Below are positions 13,342 through 21,236 of a DNA stretch of 36,679 bases, piece by piece. Numbering within the stretch: the first letter of the stretch is position 1; every line of letters begins with the position of its first letter. Origin of the DNA: Alphaproteobacteria bacterium (GTDB lineage Bacteria > Pseudomonadota > Alphaproteobacteria > MPNO01 > VGEU01). The notes under the pieces are model-generated. The model had not been told where the DNA came from. It saw nothing but the letters and a program-made list of their open reading frames with translations, and ran no database searches. The translations under genes and the position numbers were made by a program. The stretch is taken from positions 1-36,679 of the forward strand of contig VGEU01000024.1 of assembly GCA_016869145.1 (NCBI GenBank). The letters run 5' to 3'.

Positions 13342-14337
13342 ATGTTACGACCCCCCGTAGCAACTCTCGTCGCGTTAGTTGTCGCACTTGCAACGCTGAC
13401 GGCCCCCGGTATAGCGCGCGCCCAGGTCTCGCTCGGGTTCGAGATCGTCGGCATGACCGCGGCGCGCCCGGCGTCTGAAGCAACCCGGCCGACCGCGACG
13501 CCCGCGCCCGAGCCCGCGACCACGCGGGCGACGCCCGCGCCCGCGACGACCCGGGCGACCAGGGTCGTGGCGCGCCCGACCGAGACCACGGCATCGCTCC
13601 TCGAGGCGGCCGGGTCGGCGCGGCAGTCGATCGCGGCATTCACCCTCCCGGCGCTCGCATTGGCCCCCGATCTCGGGGTCGAGACAGCGCTGCCGGCCCC
13701 GATGCCGGGTCCGACGCTCGTGACCAGCGCACTCGCCCGAAGCGGCCCCTGGAACGCACCCCTCCCAGACGAGGCCGTGGCGACCGCACCGAAGGTGGTG
13801 GCGAACGTGACCACGGCGGTGGCCGAAACGCGGGCTGTGGCGGCCGCGCCGGCGACCGAGAGCCGCGCGCCCGAGAGCCGTGCGCCAGAGAGCCGGGCGC
13901 CAGAGAGCCGGGCGCCAGAGAGCCGGGCGCCGGACCGGGAGGGCGTGCCGACGGTCCTTTTCCTCGGCCTCCTCGCGCTCCTCCTGTCGGCCGGGCACCG
14001 GCTCGCGCGGCGATCGAGCGTGGTCGCCCCGTGGCAGGCCGCGCCCGCCCGCGATACGCGGTTCTACTGGTTCGGGACCATCGCGCTGTCGCGGCGGCGG
14101 CTGCCGACGCTGGCGCGCGATCTGCCGGTGCCGCGTCCGCTCGCCATGGCGCCGGACGCGCCGGCGGCGTCCGTCATTCCGATCGATGTGGACCTGCCAC
14201 CACCTTCCTCGCCGGAGCCGCAGCCGGTCGCCAAGCGGCGGCGGACGCGCGCCGACGATGCCGCGGCGACGGCGACAGCCCGACGCGCCCGGCATGCCAA
14301 GGCGGCCGATGGGCCGGTCGCGCTCGCGGCCGATTAA
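13342..14337 (+). CDS. hypothetical secreted/membrane-anchored protein with ESRAP pentapeptide repeats
   Basis: I do not recognise this 331-residue protein. Residues 1-27 form a signal peptide ending in ARA. Residues of about 35-170 are low-complexity and rich in Ala, Thr and Pro. Five tandem ESRAP pentapeptides follow at 173-197. A hydrophobic segment VPTVLFLGLLALLLSAG (about 202-218) is followed by RLARRS, which looks like a membrane span with a positive inside flank. The last 110 residues are Pro/Arg/Ala-rich and basic. The likely topology is a disordered, proline-rich stalk outside the membrane and a basic tail inside. I chose the ATG at 13342 because it begins the signal peptide and AGGAA lies about 14 bases upstream; longer in-frame starts would bury the signal. 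The stop is 3 bp from the convergent hydrolase gene. Confidence 0.6.
   Translation: MLRPPVATLVALVVALATLTAPGIARAQVSLGFEIVGMTAARPASEATRPTATPAPEPATTRATPAPATTRATRVVARPTETTASLLEAAGSARQSIAAFTLPALALAPDLGVETALPAPMPGPTLVTSALARSGPWNAPLPDEAVATAPKVVANVTTAVAETRAVAAAPATESRAPESRAPESRAPESRAPESRAPDREGVPTVLFLGLLALLLSAGHRLARRSSVVAPWQAAPARDTRFYWFGTIALSRRRLPTLARDLPVPRPLAMAPDAPAASVIPIDVDLPPPSSPEPQPVAKRRRTRADDAAATATARRARHAKAADGPVALAAD
13858..13932 (+). repeat. five tandem 15-bp repeats encoding ESRAP
   Basis: The 15-bp unit GAGAGCCGNGCGCCN is repeated five times in frame. Units three and four are identical and unit five differs from them only at its last base. Units one and two differ at the wobble bases of Arg and Pro. 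The near-identity of the last three suggests recent slippage expansion. Confidence 0.95.
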
Positions 14338-14340
14338 CGC

Positions 14341-15432
14341 TCAGCGTTTTGCGACACCGAGCGCGGCGGCCATCCAGTCGGCCGCCTGGGTGCGATGGCA
14401 CCAAGTCCGATTGCTCGCGACGTGGTTCGCGCCCTCGATCAGGAGGAAGTTCACCGGGCCCGACACCTCGCGCGACAACCGCTCCGCATCCTGCCAGCGC
14501 GTGATCTTGTCCTCCCGGGCGGCGATGATCATGAGCGGCGCGGTGATGCGGGGCGCGATGCCCTCGAGGCTGAACGGACGGGTCTTCTCGCGCGCCTCGG
14601 CGACCGAGCCCGAATGCGTGCGCACTCGGTACACCTCCTTCAGCGATTGCGGCCGCTGATCGAAACTCTCGATCACGCTGAACGCGCCGCCATTGGCGAT
14701 GCCGGCCTTGACGCGCTTGTCGAAGGCCATCACCCGCGGCACGTAATAGCTGCCCATGCTTCCACCCGAGATGCCGATGCGCCCAGCGTCGAGATCGGCT
14801 CGCGTCGCGATCCAGTCGAACACCGCGCCGGCCGGCACCTCGTAGTCGTGCCGGATCGGGAAATCGTATTCGCCCTCGCCCTGGCCCGGCCCGTCGAAGG
14901 CGAGTGTCGCCATGCCGCGCTCGAGGAAGGACTGCTCGAGGAAGTGCTGCTCCTCCTTGGACGAATCCATGCCCGAGATGATGACCACGACCGGCAGCCG
15001 TGCGTCCGCTGCCGGTTGGCGCAGATTGCCCGCGAGCGTCTTGCCTTGATAAGGGATCTCGATCCGCTCGCCGGCCGGCTGGAGGAAGGGGAGCGCCAGC
15101 GTCTTGCACGCGACCGCCTTCATGTGCGCGGCCTTCATCTCGGCGATGTTCTGGACGAACATGAACTTCGCGAAATGGTAGCAGACCGAGGCGTCGAGGA
15201 GATGCTGGCCGGCGCTCAGCCGGTGCCCGGTCGAAAGCGCCTCGCGCCCGACCGCCTCGTGCGCCGCCGCCCGCTCGCTCCAGGCGCGGTACCAGTCCTC
15301 CCAGCGGTCGCCGTCTCGACGGCGAACCGGATTCCACTTCGCCGGATAATGCTCTAAAGGACAGGGCGCGCAAACCGCTCGGGAGGCCGACATGGCGACG
15401 GCAACGGCGACGGCGACGGCGAGGGAAGGCAC
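14341..15432 (-). CDS. alpha/beta hydrolase resembling 2,6-dihydroxypseudooxynicotine hydrolase
   Basis: A 363-residue protein with an N-terminal helical cap region (about 40-120) and an alpha/beta-hydrolase core. The triad is Ser225 in SGGSMGS, Asp308 in AREDKIT and His337 in GANHVAS. FDGPGQGEGEYDF (179-191) is typical of the DUF1100-like hydrolases that include the nicotine-pathway C-C hydrolase. As I recall it, that enzyme's triad (Ser217, Asp300, His329) has identical spacing. Its extra catalytic Glu148 corresponds to Asp156 here, in SGMDSSKEE. The start is uncertain: the frame opens with a GTG at 15432 and the first 22 residues include an Ala-Val repeat from a GGCGAC hexamer run. It may be a poor signal peptide, or translation may start later. 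The substrate is unknown. Confidence 0.8.
   Translation of the reverse strand: MPSLAVAVAVAVAMSASRAVCAPCPLEHYPAKWNPVRRRDGDRWEDWYRAWSERAAAHEAVGREALSTGHRLSAGQHLLDASVCYHFAKFMFVQNIAEMKAAHMKAVACKTLALPFLQPAGERIEIPYQGKTLAGNLRQPAADARLPVVVIISGMDSSKEEQHFLEQSFLERGMATLAFDGPGQGEGEYDFPIRHDYEVPAGAVFDWIATRADLDAGRIGISGGSMGSYYVPRVMAFDKRVKAGIANGGAFSVIESFDQRPQSLKEVYRVRTHSGSVAEAREKTRPFSLEGIAPRITAPLMIIAAREDKITRWQDAERLSREVSGPVNFLLIEGANHVASNRTWCHRTQAADWMAAALGVAKR
15392..15422. repeat. short GCGACG/GGCAAC hexamer run
   Basis: Roughly five imperfect hexanucleotide units (GGCGAC with variants) run through the extreme 5' end of the minus-strand hydrolase, encoding Ala-Val-Ala-Val. It is the main reason the start of that gene is doubtful, since slippage here would add or remove dipeptides without breaking the frame. 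Confidence 0.6.
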
Positions 15433-15485
15433 GGGGCTCGTCTCGGTCTCGCCGAAGCGCCTCGACGGCGCGGATTGAGGGCGCG

Positions 15486-17042
15486 ATGCGGATCATCTCT
15501 CCGGACGCGGCGGCGGCGCTGATCGAGGACGGCTGGACGGTCTCGACCAGCGGCATCGGCATGGCCGGCTATCCCGAGGCGATCGCCGCCGCGCTCGAGC
15601 GGCGCTTCGTCGCCGAGCGCCGGCCGCGCGACCTCACGCTCGCCTGGGGTTCGGCGCAGGGTGATCGCGCCGACCGCGGGCCGAACCACTTCGCCCATGA
15701 CGGGCTGATCAAGCGGATCATCTGCGGTCACATGGGCGCCGCGCGCAAGATCGGCATCATGTGCTTCGAGAACAAGATCGAGACCTATATCTGGCCGCAG
15801 GGCATCATGACCCAGGTCTATCGCGCGATCGCGGGCGGTCGTCCGGGCGTCCTGTCGGCGATCGGGCTCCATACCTTCATCGACCCGCGCTACGAGGGCG
15901 GTCGGTGCAATGCGCGCACCACCGAGGAACTCGTCGAGATCGTCGCGCTCAAGGGGCGGGAGTGGATGTTCTATCCCGCCTTCCCGATCCACTGCGCGCT
16001 GGTGCGCGGCACGACCGCCGACGGCGACGGCAATATCTCGGTCGAGCACGAGATGTGCTTCGACGATTTCCTCGCGATCGCCCAGGCGGCGCGCAACTCG
16101 GGCGGCATCGTGATCGCGCAGGTCAAGCGGCTGAGCGCGACCGGCTCGCTCGATCCCCGCCTCGTCCGGATCCCCGGCATATTGGTCGACTATGTCGTCG
16201 TCGCCGAGCCGGTCGAGCATTGGCAGACGACGATCGATGAGTACAACCCCGCCTATACCGGCGAGATCCGCGAGCCGCCGCACGTCTTCACGCCGCTGCC
16301 GCTGACGGCCGAGAAAGTGGTCCAGCGGCGCGCCTTCCTCGAGCTCCTGCCGCTCCGGCGGCCCATCGTCAATCTCGGCGTCGGCATGCCGATGGGGATC
16401 GGCGATGTCGCGCGCGAGGAGGGGGCGTCGGACTTCACGCTCACGATCGAGACCGGCCCGATCGGCGGCACGCCGCAGAGCAAGACCTTCGGGCCGGCGA
16501 TCAACCCGGCGGCGATCGTCACCCATGCCGAGCAGTTCGACTTCTACGACGGCGGCGGGCTCGACATCGCCTTTCTCGGCTTCGCCGAGGCCGATGGCGC
16601 GGGCAATGTGAACGTCTCGAAATTCGGCGGCCGCGTCGGTGGCGTCGGCGGCTTCCCCAATATCGCCGAGACGGCGAAGACCATCGTCTTCTGCGGCGCG
16701 TTCAATGCCGGCGGGCTCGAGGCCGCGATCGGCGACGGCCGCATCCGCATCACCAAAGAGGGTCAGCACGCCAAGTTCGTCGCCCGGATCGAGCAGCTGA
16801 GCTTCAACGCGGCCCGCATCGCGGGCCTCGGGCGGACCATCCTCTACGTCACCGAGCGCTGCGTGCTCGCGATGCGCGACGGCCGCTTCACCCTCGTCGA
16901 GGTCGCGCCCGGGATCGACGTCCGCCGCGACATCCTCGACCGCATGCCGTTCACGCCCGCGATCTCAGAACCGCTCGCCACCATGGACCCACGCCTGTTC
17001 ACGGACGGCGCGATGGGCGTCGTTGCCAAGGAGAAGCCATGA
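15486..17042 (+). CDS. fused-subunit CoA-transferase (propionate / 3-oxoacid CoA-transferase type)
   Basis: A 518-residue family I CoA-transferase with both halves in one chain, as in propionate CoA-transferase and YdiF. The N-terminal half carries TSGIGMAGYPEAI and LTLAWGSAQGD; the C-terminal half carries VNLGVGMPMGIG. The catalytic glutamate is Glu322 in TIETGPIGGTP, the residue that forms the glutamyl-CoA intermediate. It moves CoA between a carboxylate and an acyl-CoA in the cytoplasm, typically to activate acids for degradation. The gene is divergent from the hydrolase (53-bp gap) and its stop overlaps the next start as ATGA, so the small secreted protein downstream is translationally coupled. 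The exact acyl substrate is unknown. Confidence 0.9.
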   Translation: MRIISPDAAAALIEDGWTVSTSGIGMAGYPEAIAAALERRFVAERRPRDLTLAWGSAQGDRADRGPNHFAHDGLIKRIICGHMGAARKIGIMCFENKIETYIWPQGIMTQVYRAIAGGRPGVLSAIGLHTFIDPRYEGGRCNARTTEELVEIVALKGREWMFYPAFPIHCALVRGTTADGDGNISVEHEMCFDDFLAIAQAARNSGGIVIAQVKRLSATGSLDPRLVRIPGILVDYVVVAEPVEHWQTTIDEYNPAYTGEIREPPHVFTPLPLTAEKVVQRRAFLELLPLRRPIVNLGVGMPMGIGDVAREEGASDFTLTIETGPIGGTPQSKTFGPAINPAAIVTHAEQFDFYDGGGLDIAFLGFAEADGAGNVNVSKFGGRVGGVGGFPNIAETAKTIVFCGAFNAGGLEAAIGDGRIRITKEGQHAKFVARIEQLSFNAARIAGLGRTILYVTERCVLAMRDGRFTLVEVAPGIDVRRDILDRMPFTPAISEPLATMDPRLFTDGAMGVVAKEKP

Positions 17043-17515
17043 GGACACCGGCCCCGATCCTCGCGCTCCTCGCGATCCTCGCGCTCCTCGCCGCGCCGCC
17101 CGCGCACGCGCAGGACAATCCGTGCTTCGACCAGGCGAAGATGGCCGCCCACATCAAGGCCTCGGGGCTCGCCTGGGAGCAGCGGCGGCCCGATCTCTGG
17201 CGCGTCGATCTTGAGTCCGAGACGCGAAAATCCGTCCGCGTGGTCGCGACCTGCGGCACCCAGCTCGTCGTCCTGTTCGCGGTCGTGGCGGAGGTGGCCG
17301 ATCTCAAGAAGTCCGAGGCGCTCTATCTCTATCTGCTCCGCATGGCCGCGCGGTTCGACCACGTGAAGATCGGCGTCGATTCGGACGGGGACTATCTCGT
17401 CCGCATCGATCTCCGCACCCGCACCTTCGACGCCAAGGACCTCGAAGCCGCGGCGCGGCAGGTGCGCTCGGTCGTCGATGAGCTGACGCCCGGGCTTCGC
17501 GCCCACGCCAACTGA
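17039..17515 (+). CDS. small secreted YbjN-like protein
   Basis: A 158-residue protein with a clear signal peptide (1-24, cleavage after AHA, mature start QDNPCF). The mature part has two cysteines (in NPCFDQ and VATCGTQ). It ends with DGDYLVRIDLRT and a helical tail, the alternating beta-strand and helix order of YbjN / type III secretion chaperone-like folds. I assign the fold by pattern only. Proteins of this group are often of unknown function. The start overlaps the CoA-transferase stop by four bases (ATGA), which is odd for a periplasmic protein paired with a cytosolic enzyme. The stop is 7 bp from the convergent molybdenum hydroxylase gene. Confidence 0.7.
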   Translation: MRTPAPILALLAILALLAAPPAHAQDNPCFDQAKMAAHIKASGLAWEQRRPDLWRVDLESETRKSVRVVATCGTQLVVLFAVVAEVADLKKSEALYLYLLRMAARFDHVKIGVDSDGDYLVRIDLRTRTFDAKDLEAAARQVRSVVDELTPGLRAHAN

Positions 17516-17521
17516 ACGCGG

Positions 17522-19816
17522 CTATTTGCGCCCGTTCCGCGCCGCCTCGACCAGCGCCCAGACCCGCGGCGGCGACAGCGGCAGCGCGGTCGGCTGCACG
17601 CCCTCGGCCGCGAGCGCGTCGGCGACCGCATTCGCGATGACGCCGCCGACCGGGATGATGCCGCCCTCGCCCGCGCCCTTGGCGCCGAGCGGGTTGACGG
17701 GCGAGGGATGCTCCTCGAGCGCGACGCCGCGGATCACCGGGAAGTCGCTCGCGGTCGGCATGAGATAGTCGGCGAGCGAGCCGGTCAGGAGCTGGCCCTC
17801 GCCGTCATAGACGAGATGCTCGAGGAGCGCGCCGCCGAGCCCCTGGACGATGGCGCCGACCGTCTGGCCGTGCAGCGTCTCCGGGTTGATGATGCGCCCG
17901 ACATCCTCGACCGCGACATAGTCGTGGACGGCGACGTGGCCGGTCCGCGGATCGACCGAGACATGCGCCGCGTGTGCGCCGTAGGAGTGCGTCCGCCGCT
18001 CGTTGAGGAACGTCCCGTCGGCGACGAGGCCGTCGCCGGCGAGCGCGGCGTAATCGATGGCCGCGAGGTCGGGGCCGATCGCCGTGCCGTCGCGGAGGAG
18101 GACGGCGTCGGGCGCGCAGCCAAAGCGGGCCGCCGCGCGGGCGCGGATCTGCGCCTCGAGCTTCGCCGCCGCGTCGAGGACGGCCGAGCCACCCATGACG
18201 GTCGAGCGCGAGCTATAGGCGCCGAAGCCCTCGGTGACGAGGCCGGTCGAGCCGTGGCGGACGCTCCTGAGGCGCTCGATCGGCACGCCGAGCGCATCGG
18301 CCGCGATCTGCGCGAAGATCGTCTCGACGCCCTGGCCGACCGAGGACGAGCCGACATGGACCGAGAGGGTGCCGTCGGGCTCGAGGATCAGCCGCGCGTC
18401 CTCGCGCGGGCCGCTCGCGCCGCCTTCGATGTAGCAGGACACCGCGACGCCGTGACGCCGGCCCTCGCGATCGGCGCCGGAGAGCCTTGATTTGGTCGCC
18501 CAGTCGAACTCGGCGAGGCAGCGATCGAGCGTCTGACGGAAGTCGCCGCTGTCGCAATGGGTCGTGCTCTCGAGCGGGTTGATCGTCGCGAGCGCGTAGG
18601 GCATCGCGGTCGTCGGCACGAGGTTCATGCGGCGGAAGGCGATCCGGTCGATGCCGAGATCCCTCGCCGCCATCTCGATCAGCCGCTCGCGGAAGAAGTC
18701 CGCTTCGAAGCGGCCCGGTGCGCGGTAGGTGCCGGCCGGCGTCTTGTTGGTGAGAAGGAGCTCGACATCCATCTCGATGTTCGCGACGTCGTAGGGACCC
18801 GAGAGGATCTGCGCGACGTTGCGCGGGCCCATCACGCCGTTGGTCCGGACATAGGCCCCGAGATCGGCGCGGGCATGTCCGCGGAAAGCGAGGATCCGGC
18901 CGTCGCGGCGGCAGGCGATCTCGAGCGTGCACTCGACCTCGCGCGCGTGGTTGGCCGCGATCAGATGTTCGCGCCGGTCCTCGATCCACTTGACGGCCCG
19001 CCCGACATGGCGCGCCGCGAACGGGATCAAAAAGTCCTCCGGGTAGAACTCGCCGCGCACGCCGAAGCCGCCACCGGCGTCGTTCTCGATCATGTCGATC
19101 AGCGCCGGATCGACGCCGATCTGGCCGGCGAGGATCTTGCGGTTGGGATAGGGCACCTTGCTCGCGCCCCATATGGTGAGCCGGCCCCAAATCCGGTCCC
19201 ATTCCGCCATGATGCCGCGCGGCTCCATGTGGATCGCGGTGTGACGCTGGACCGAGAAATGCTCGCGCCTCGTGTAGTCGGCACTCCGGAACGCCGCCGC
19301 GGCATCGCCCTTGCGGCCCTCATAGGTGATGGCGCGGTTGGACGCCGCGCCCGGGAACAGGAGAATCGCGCCGGCCGCCGAGGCGTCGCGGTCGGCGACG
19401 ACGGGCAATGGCTCGATCTCGAGCGCGATCGCCTCGAGCGCGTCCTCGGCGCGGGCGGCGGTGTCGGCGACGACGACGGCGATCGGCTCGCCGACGAAGC
19501 GCACGCGGTCGGCGGCGATGACCGGCTGCACGAAGGGCTCGAGCGACGGCCATGCGGCGAGCCGGATCGGGATCACCGGAACGGGTCCGATCTCGGCGGC
19601 GGTGATCACCGCGACGACGCCGGGGCGCCGTCGCGCCTCGGTCGCATCGAGCACGCGGATCAGCCCGTGCGCGACCGAGCTCCTGAGGATCGCGGCATGA
19701 AGCGTCGTCGCGTGCGGTACGTCGTCGACATAAATTCCGCGGCCGCGCAGGAACCGGAGGTCCTCGAAGCGCTCGATCGCGGCGCCGATATAGGTGTTGG
19801 TCCGGCGCGACGTCAT
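17522..19816 (-). CDS. molybdenum hydroxylase large subunit (xanthine dehydrogenase family, CoxL-like)
   Basis: A 764-residue molybdopterin-cytosine-dinucleotide subunit. Conserved segments are RFLRGRGIYVDD (21-32), VGEPIAVVVAD (108-118), GGGFGVRGEFYPED (248-261), the cofactor-binding SSSVGQGVET, and GAKGAGEGG with the catalytic Glu at about 717. The active-site loop is TYRAPGR (363-369), not the AYRCSFR loop of true CO dehydrogenase nor the AYRGAGR loop of form II, so CO oxidation is unlikely. Such enzymes hydroxylate N-heterocycles or aldehydes using water. The ATG at 19816 overlaps the 2Fe-2S subunit stop as ATGA; the longer upstream frame is a shadow of that gene. It is the last gene of the FAD-FeS-Mo operon. 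Confidence 0.93.
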   Translation of the reverse strand: MTSRRTNTYIGAAIERFEDLRFLRGRGIYVDDVPHATTLHAAILRSSVAHGLIRVLDATEARRRPGVVAVITAAEIGPVPVIPIRLAAWPSLEPFVQPVIAADRVRFVGEPIAVVVADTAARAEDALEAIALEIEPLPVVADRDASAAGAILLFPGAASNRAITYEGRKGDAAAAFRSADYTRREHFSVQRHTAIHMEPRGIMAEWDRIWGRLTIWGASKVPYPNRKILAGQIGVDPALIDMIENDAGGGFGVRGEFYPEDFLIPFAARHVGRAVKWIEDRREHLIAANHAREVECTLEIACRRDGRILAFRGHARADLGAYVRTNGVMGPRNVAQILSGPYDVANIEMDVELLLTNKTPAGTYRAPGRFEADFFRERLIEMAARDLGIDRIAFRRMNLVPTTAMPYALATINPLESTTHCDSGDFRQTLDRCLAEFDWATKSRLSGADREGRRHGVAVSCYIEGGASGPREDARLILEPDGTLSVHVGSSSVGQGVETIFAQIAADALGVPIERLRSVRHGSTGLVTEGFGAYSSRSTVMGGSAVLDAAAKLEAQIRARAAARFGCAPDAVLLRDGTAIGPDLAAIDYAALAGDGLVADGTFLNERRTHSYGAHAAHVSVDPRTGHVAVHDYVAVEDVGRIINPETLHGQTVGAIVQGLGGALLEHLVYDGEGQLLTGSLADYLMPTASDFPVIRGVALEEHPSPVNPLGAKGAGEGGIIPVGGVIANAVADALAAEGVQPTALPLSPPRVWALVEAARNGRK

Positions 19817-20298
19817 GATGCCGCGTCCGCCTTGTGGCCGCGATAGGCGGCGCGCGCCTCGAGCACGGCCTCGACGATCCCGACATAGCCGGTGCAGCGG
19901 CAGAGATTGCCCGACAGCACCTCGCGGATGCGGTCGGCGTCGGCGTCGGGCTCCTCGGTGAGAAGGGCGTGGGCGGTCGTAATCATGCCCGGCGTGCAGA
20001 AGCCGCACTGGAGCGCGTGGTGGCGGCGGAAAGCGGCCTGGAGCGGGCTGAGCGCCGCATCGTTCGACAGGCCCTCGACCGTCACGACCGAGCGTCCCTC
20101 GGCCTGCACCGCGAGCATCAGGCAGGAGCGCACCGCCTCGCCGTCGACCAGGACCGTGCAGGCGCCACAGACGCCGTGCTCGCAGGCGAGATGCGTGCCG
20201 GTGAGGCCGAGATGATGGCGGAGGCAGTCGGCGAGCGAGGTGCGCGGCTCGACCGCGACTTCGGCGCGCCTGCCATTGACGTCGAAGCGGACCGTCAT
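19813..20298 (-). CDS. molybdenum hydroxylase 2Fe-2S subunit (CoxS-like)
   Basis: A 161-residue electron-transfer subunit with two 2Fe-2S sites. The plant-ferredoxin-type cluster uses Cys39, Cys44, Cys47 and Cys59 (ACEHGVCGACTVLVDG). The C-terminal cluster uses Cys98, Cys101, Cys133 and Cys135 (CGFCTPGM and NLCRCTGY). All eight cysteines are present. It passes electrons from the molybdenum centre to FAD. I chose the ATG at 20298 because GAGGAA sits five or so bases upstream. An in-frame ATG eight codons earlier would overlap the FAD subunit gene by 14 bases and lacks such a site. The gap to the FAD subunit is 10 bp. Confidence 0.95.
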   Translation of the reverse strand: MTVRFDVNGRRAEVAVEPRTSLADCLRHHLGLTGTHLACEHGVCGACTVLVDGEAVRSCLMLAVQAEGRSVVTVEGLSNDAALSPLQAAFRRHHALQCGFCTPGMITTAHALLTEEPDADADRIREVLSGNLCRCTGYVGIVEAVLEARAAYRGHKADAAS

Positions 20299-20308
20299 CG
20301 GTTCCTCG

Positions 20309-21166
20309 TCAGCGTCGGGCACGCGCGAGCGCGCGCTCGAGGAGTGTCGCGGCGAGCGCCCGGCGATAGGCCGCCGGCGCGTGGAGATCGTCGGGCGGAT
20401 CGACGCTCGCGCGCGTCGCGGCGGCGGCGGCGGCGATCGCCGTGTCGTCGACGATGCGTCCCTCGAGCGCGGCCTCGGCCGCCGGAAGCCGGCACGGCCG
20501 GTTGGTCGCGCCGATCACGCCGATCCGCACGTCGCGCGCGCGCCCGGCCGCGTCGGTGTCGTAGAACGCGGCGATGCCGGCGAGCGCGAAGTCGCCACGG
20601 CGGCGCGCGAACTCCTCGAAGCCCCAGCGTCGTCCGGCTGGCCACGGCGGCAGCCGGACCGCGACGATCAGCTCGTCCGTATCGAGCACGGTCGCGAGCG
20701 CGCCGGTGAAGAACTCCCCGGCCGCGACCGTCCGTTCGCCCCGCGCGCCGACGATCGTGATCTCGGCGCCGCAGACGACCGCGATCCCGGGCATCTCGGC
20801 GGCCGGGTCGGCGTGGGCGAGGCTGCCCCCGACGGTGCCGCGGTTCCGGATCTGGTAGTGCGCGACGTGGGCGATCGCGGCGGCGAGCAAAGGATGCGCG
20901 CCGGAGAGGCGGCCATCCTTCTCGATGTCGCGCCAGCGCACGCGCGCGCCGAGCGTGACGCCGTCGGCGCCGATCGTGATCGCGTCGAGCCCCGGGATGC
21001 GGCCGAGGTCGACGAGGAGCGCGGGCGCGGCGAGCCGGAAGGCGAGGACCGACATCAGGCTCTGACCGCCGGCGATCGGGCGCGCGGCGCCGTCGTGGCG
21101 GGCGAGCAGGGCGACCGCCTCCTCGATCGAATTGGGCGCGGCATAGTCGAAGGGGGCGGGCTTCAT
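20309..21166 (-). CDS. molybdenum hydroxylase FAD-binding subunit (CoxM-like)
   Basis: A 285-residue protein of the PCMH/CoxM FAD family. The flavin-pyrophosphate motif is IAGGQSLMSVLAFR (31-44), and the second FAD motif is TVGGSLAHADPAAEMP (111-126). A C-terminal CO-dehydrogenase-flavoprotein domain follows. It takes electrons from the 2Fe-2S subunit and passes them to an external acceptor. It is first in the order FAD, 2Fe-2S, Mo subunit, the canonical CoxMSL arrangement. The ATG at 21166 has no strong ribosome-binding site. It begins 70 bp after the split chromate-transporter genes on the same strand and may be transcribed separately. Confidence 0.93.
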   Translation of the reverse strand: MKPAPFDYAAPNSIEEAVALLARHDGAARPIAGGQSLMSVLAFRLAAPALLVDLGRIPGLDAITIGADGVTLGARVRWRDIEKDGRLSGAHPLLAAAIAHVAHYQIRNRGTVGGSLAHADPAAEMPGIAVVCGAEITIVGARGERTVAAGEFFTGALATVLDTDELIVAVRLPPWPAGRRWGFEEFARRRGDFALAGIAAFYDTDAAGRARDVRIGVIGATNRPCRLPAAEAALEGRIVDDTAIAAAAAATRASVDPPDDLHAPAAYRRALAATLLERALARARR

Positions 21167-21199
21167 CGGCGGCGCGTTCGGTGGCGTGACAGGACCGCG

Positions 21200-21227
21200 A
21201 ACGTAGTGGAGACCGCGCCCCTTGCAA
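21200..21227 (-). promoter_or_regulatory. candidate promoter for the molybdenum hydroxylase operon
   Basis: On the minus strand TTGCAA (21227-21222) and AACGTA read as TACGTT (21205-21200) are 16 bp apart, about 34 bp before the FAD-subunit start. The -35 is fair and the -10 weak. If real, the operon need not depend on the upstream transporter genes. Confidence 0.25.
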
Positions 21228-21236
21228 AGAGGTTCG

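Noticed and set aside
13858-13932. CRISPR-like repeat array
   Set aside because: The 15-bp units are contiguous with no spacers and lie in frame within a coding sequence.
17522-20298. Carbon monoxide dehydrogenase
   Set aside because: The subunit order fits CoxMSL, but the large subunit lacks the AYRCSFR cysteine loop needed for CO oxidation.
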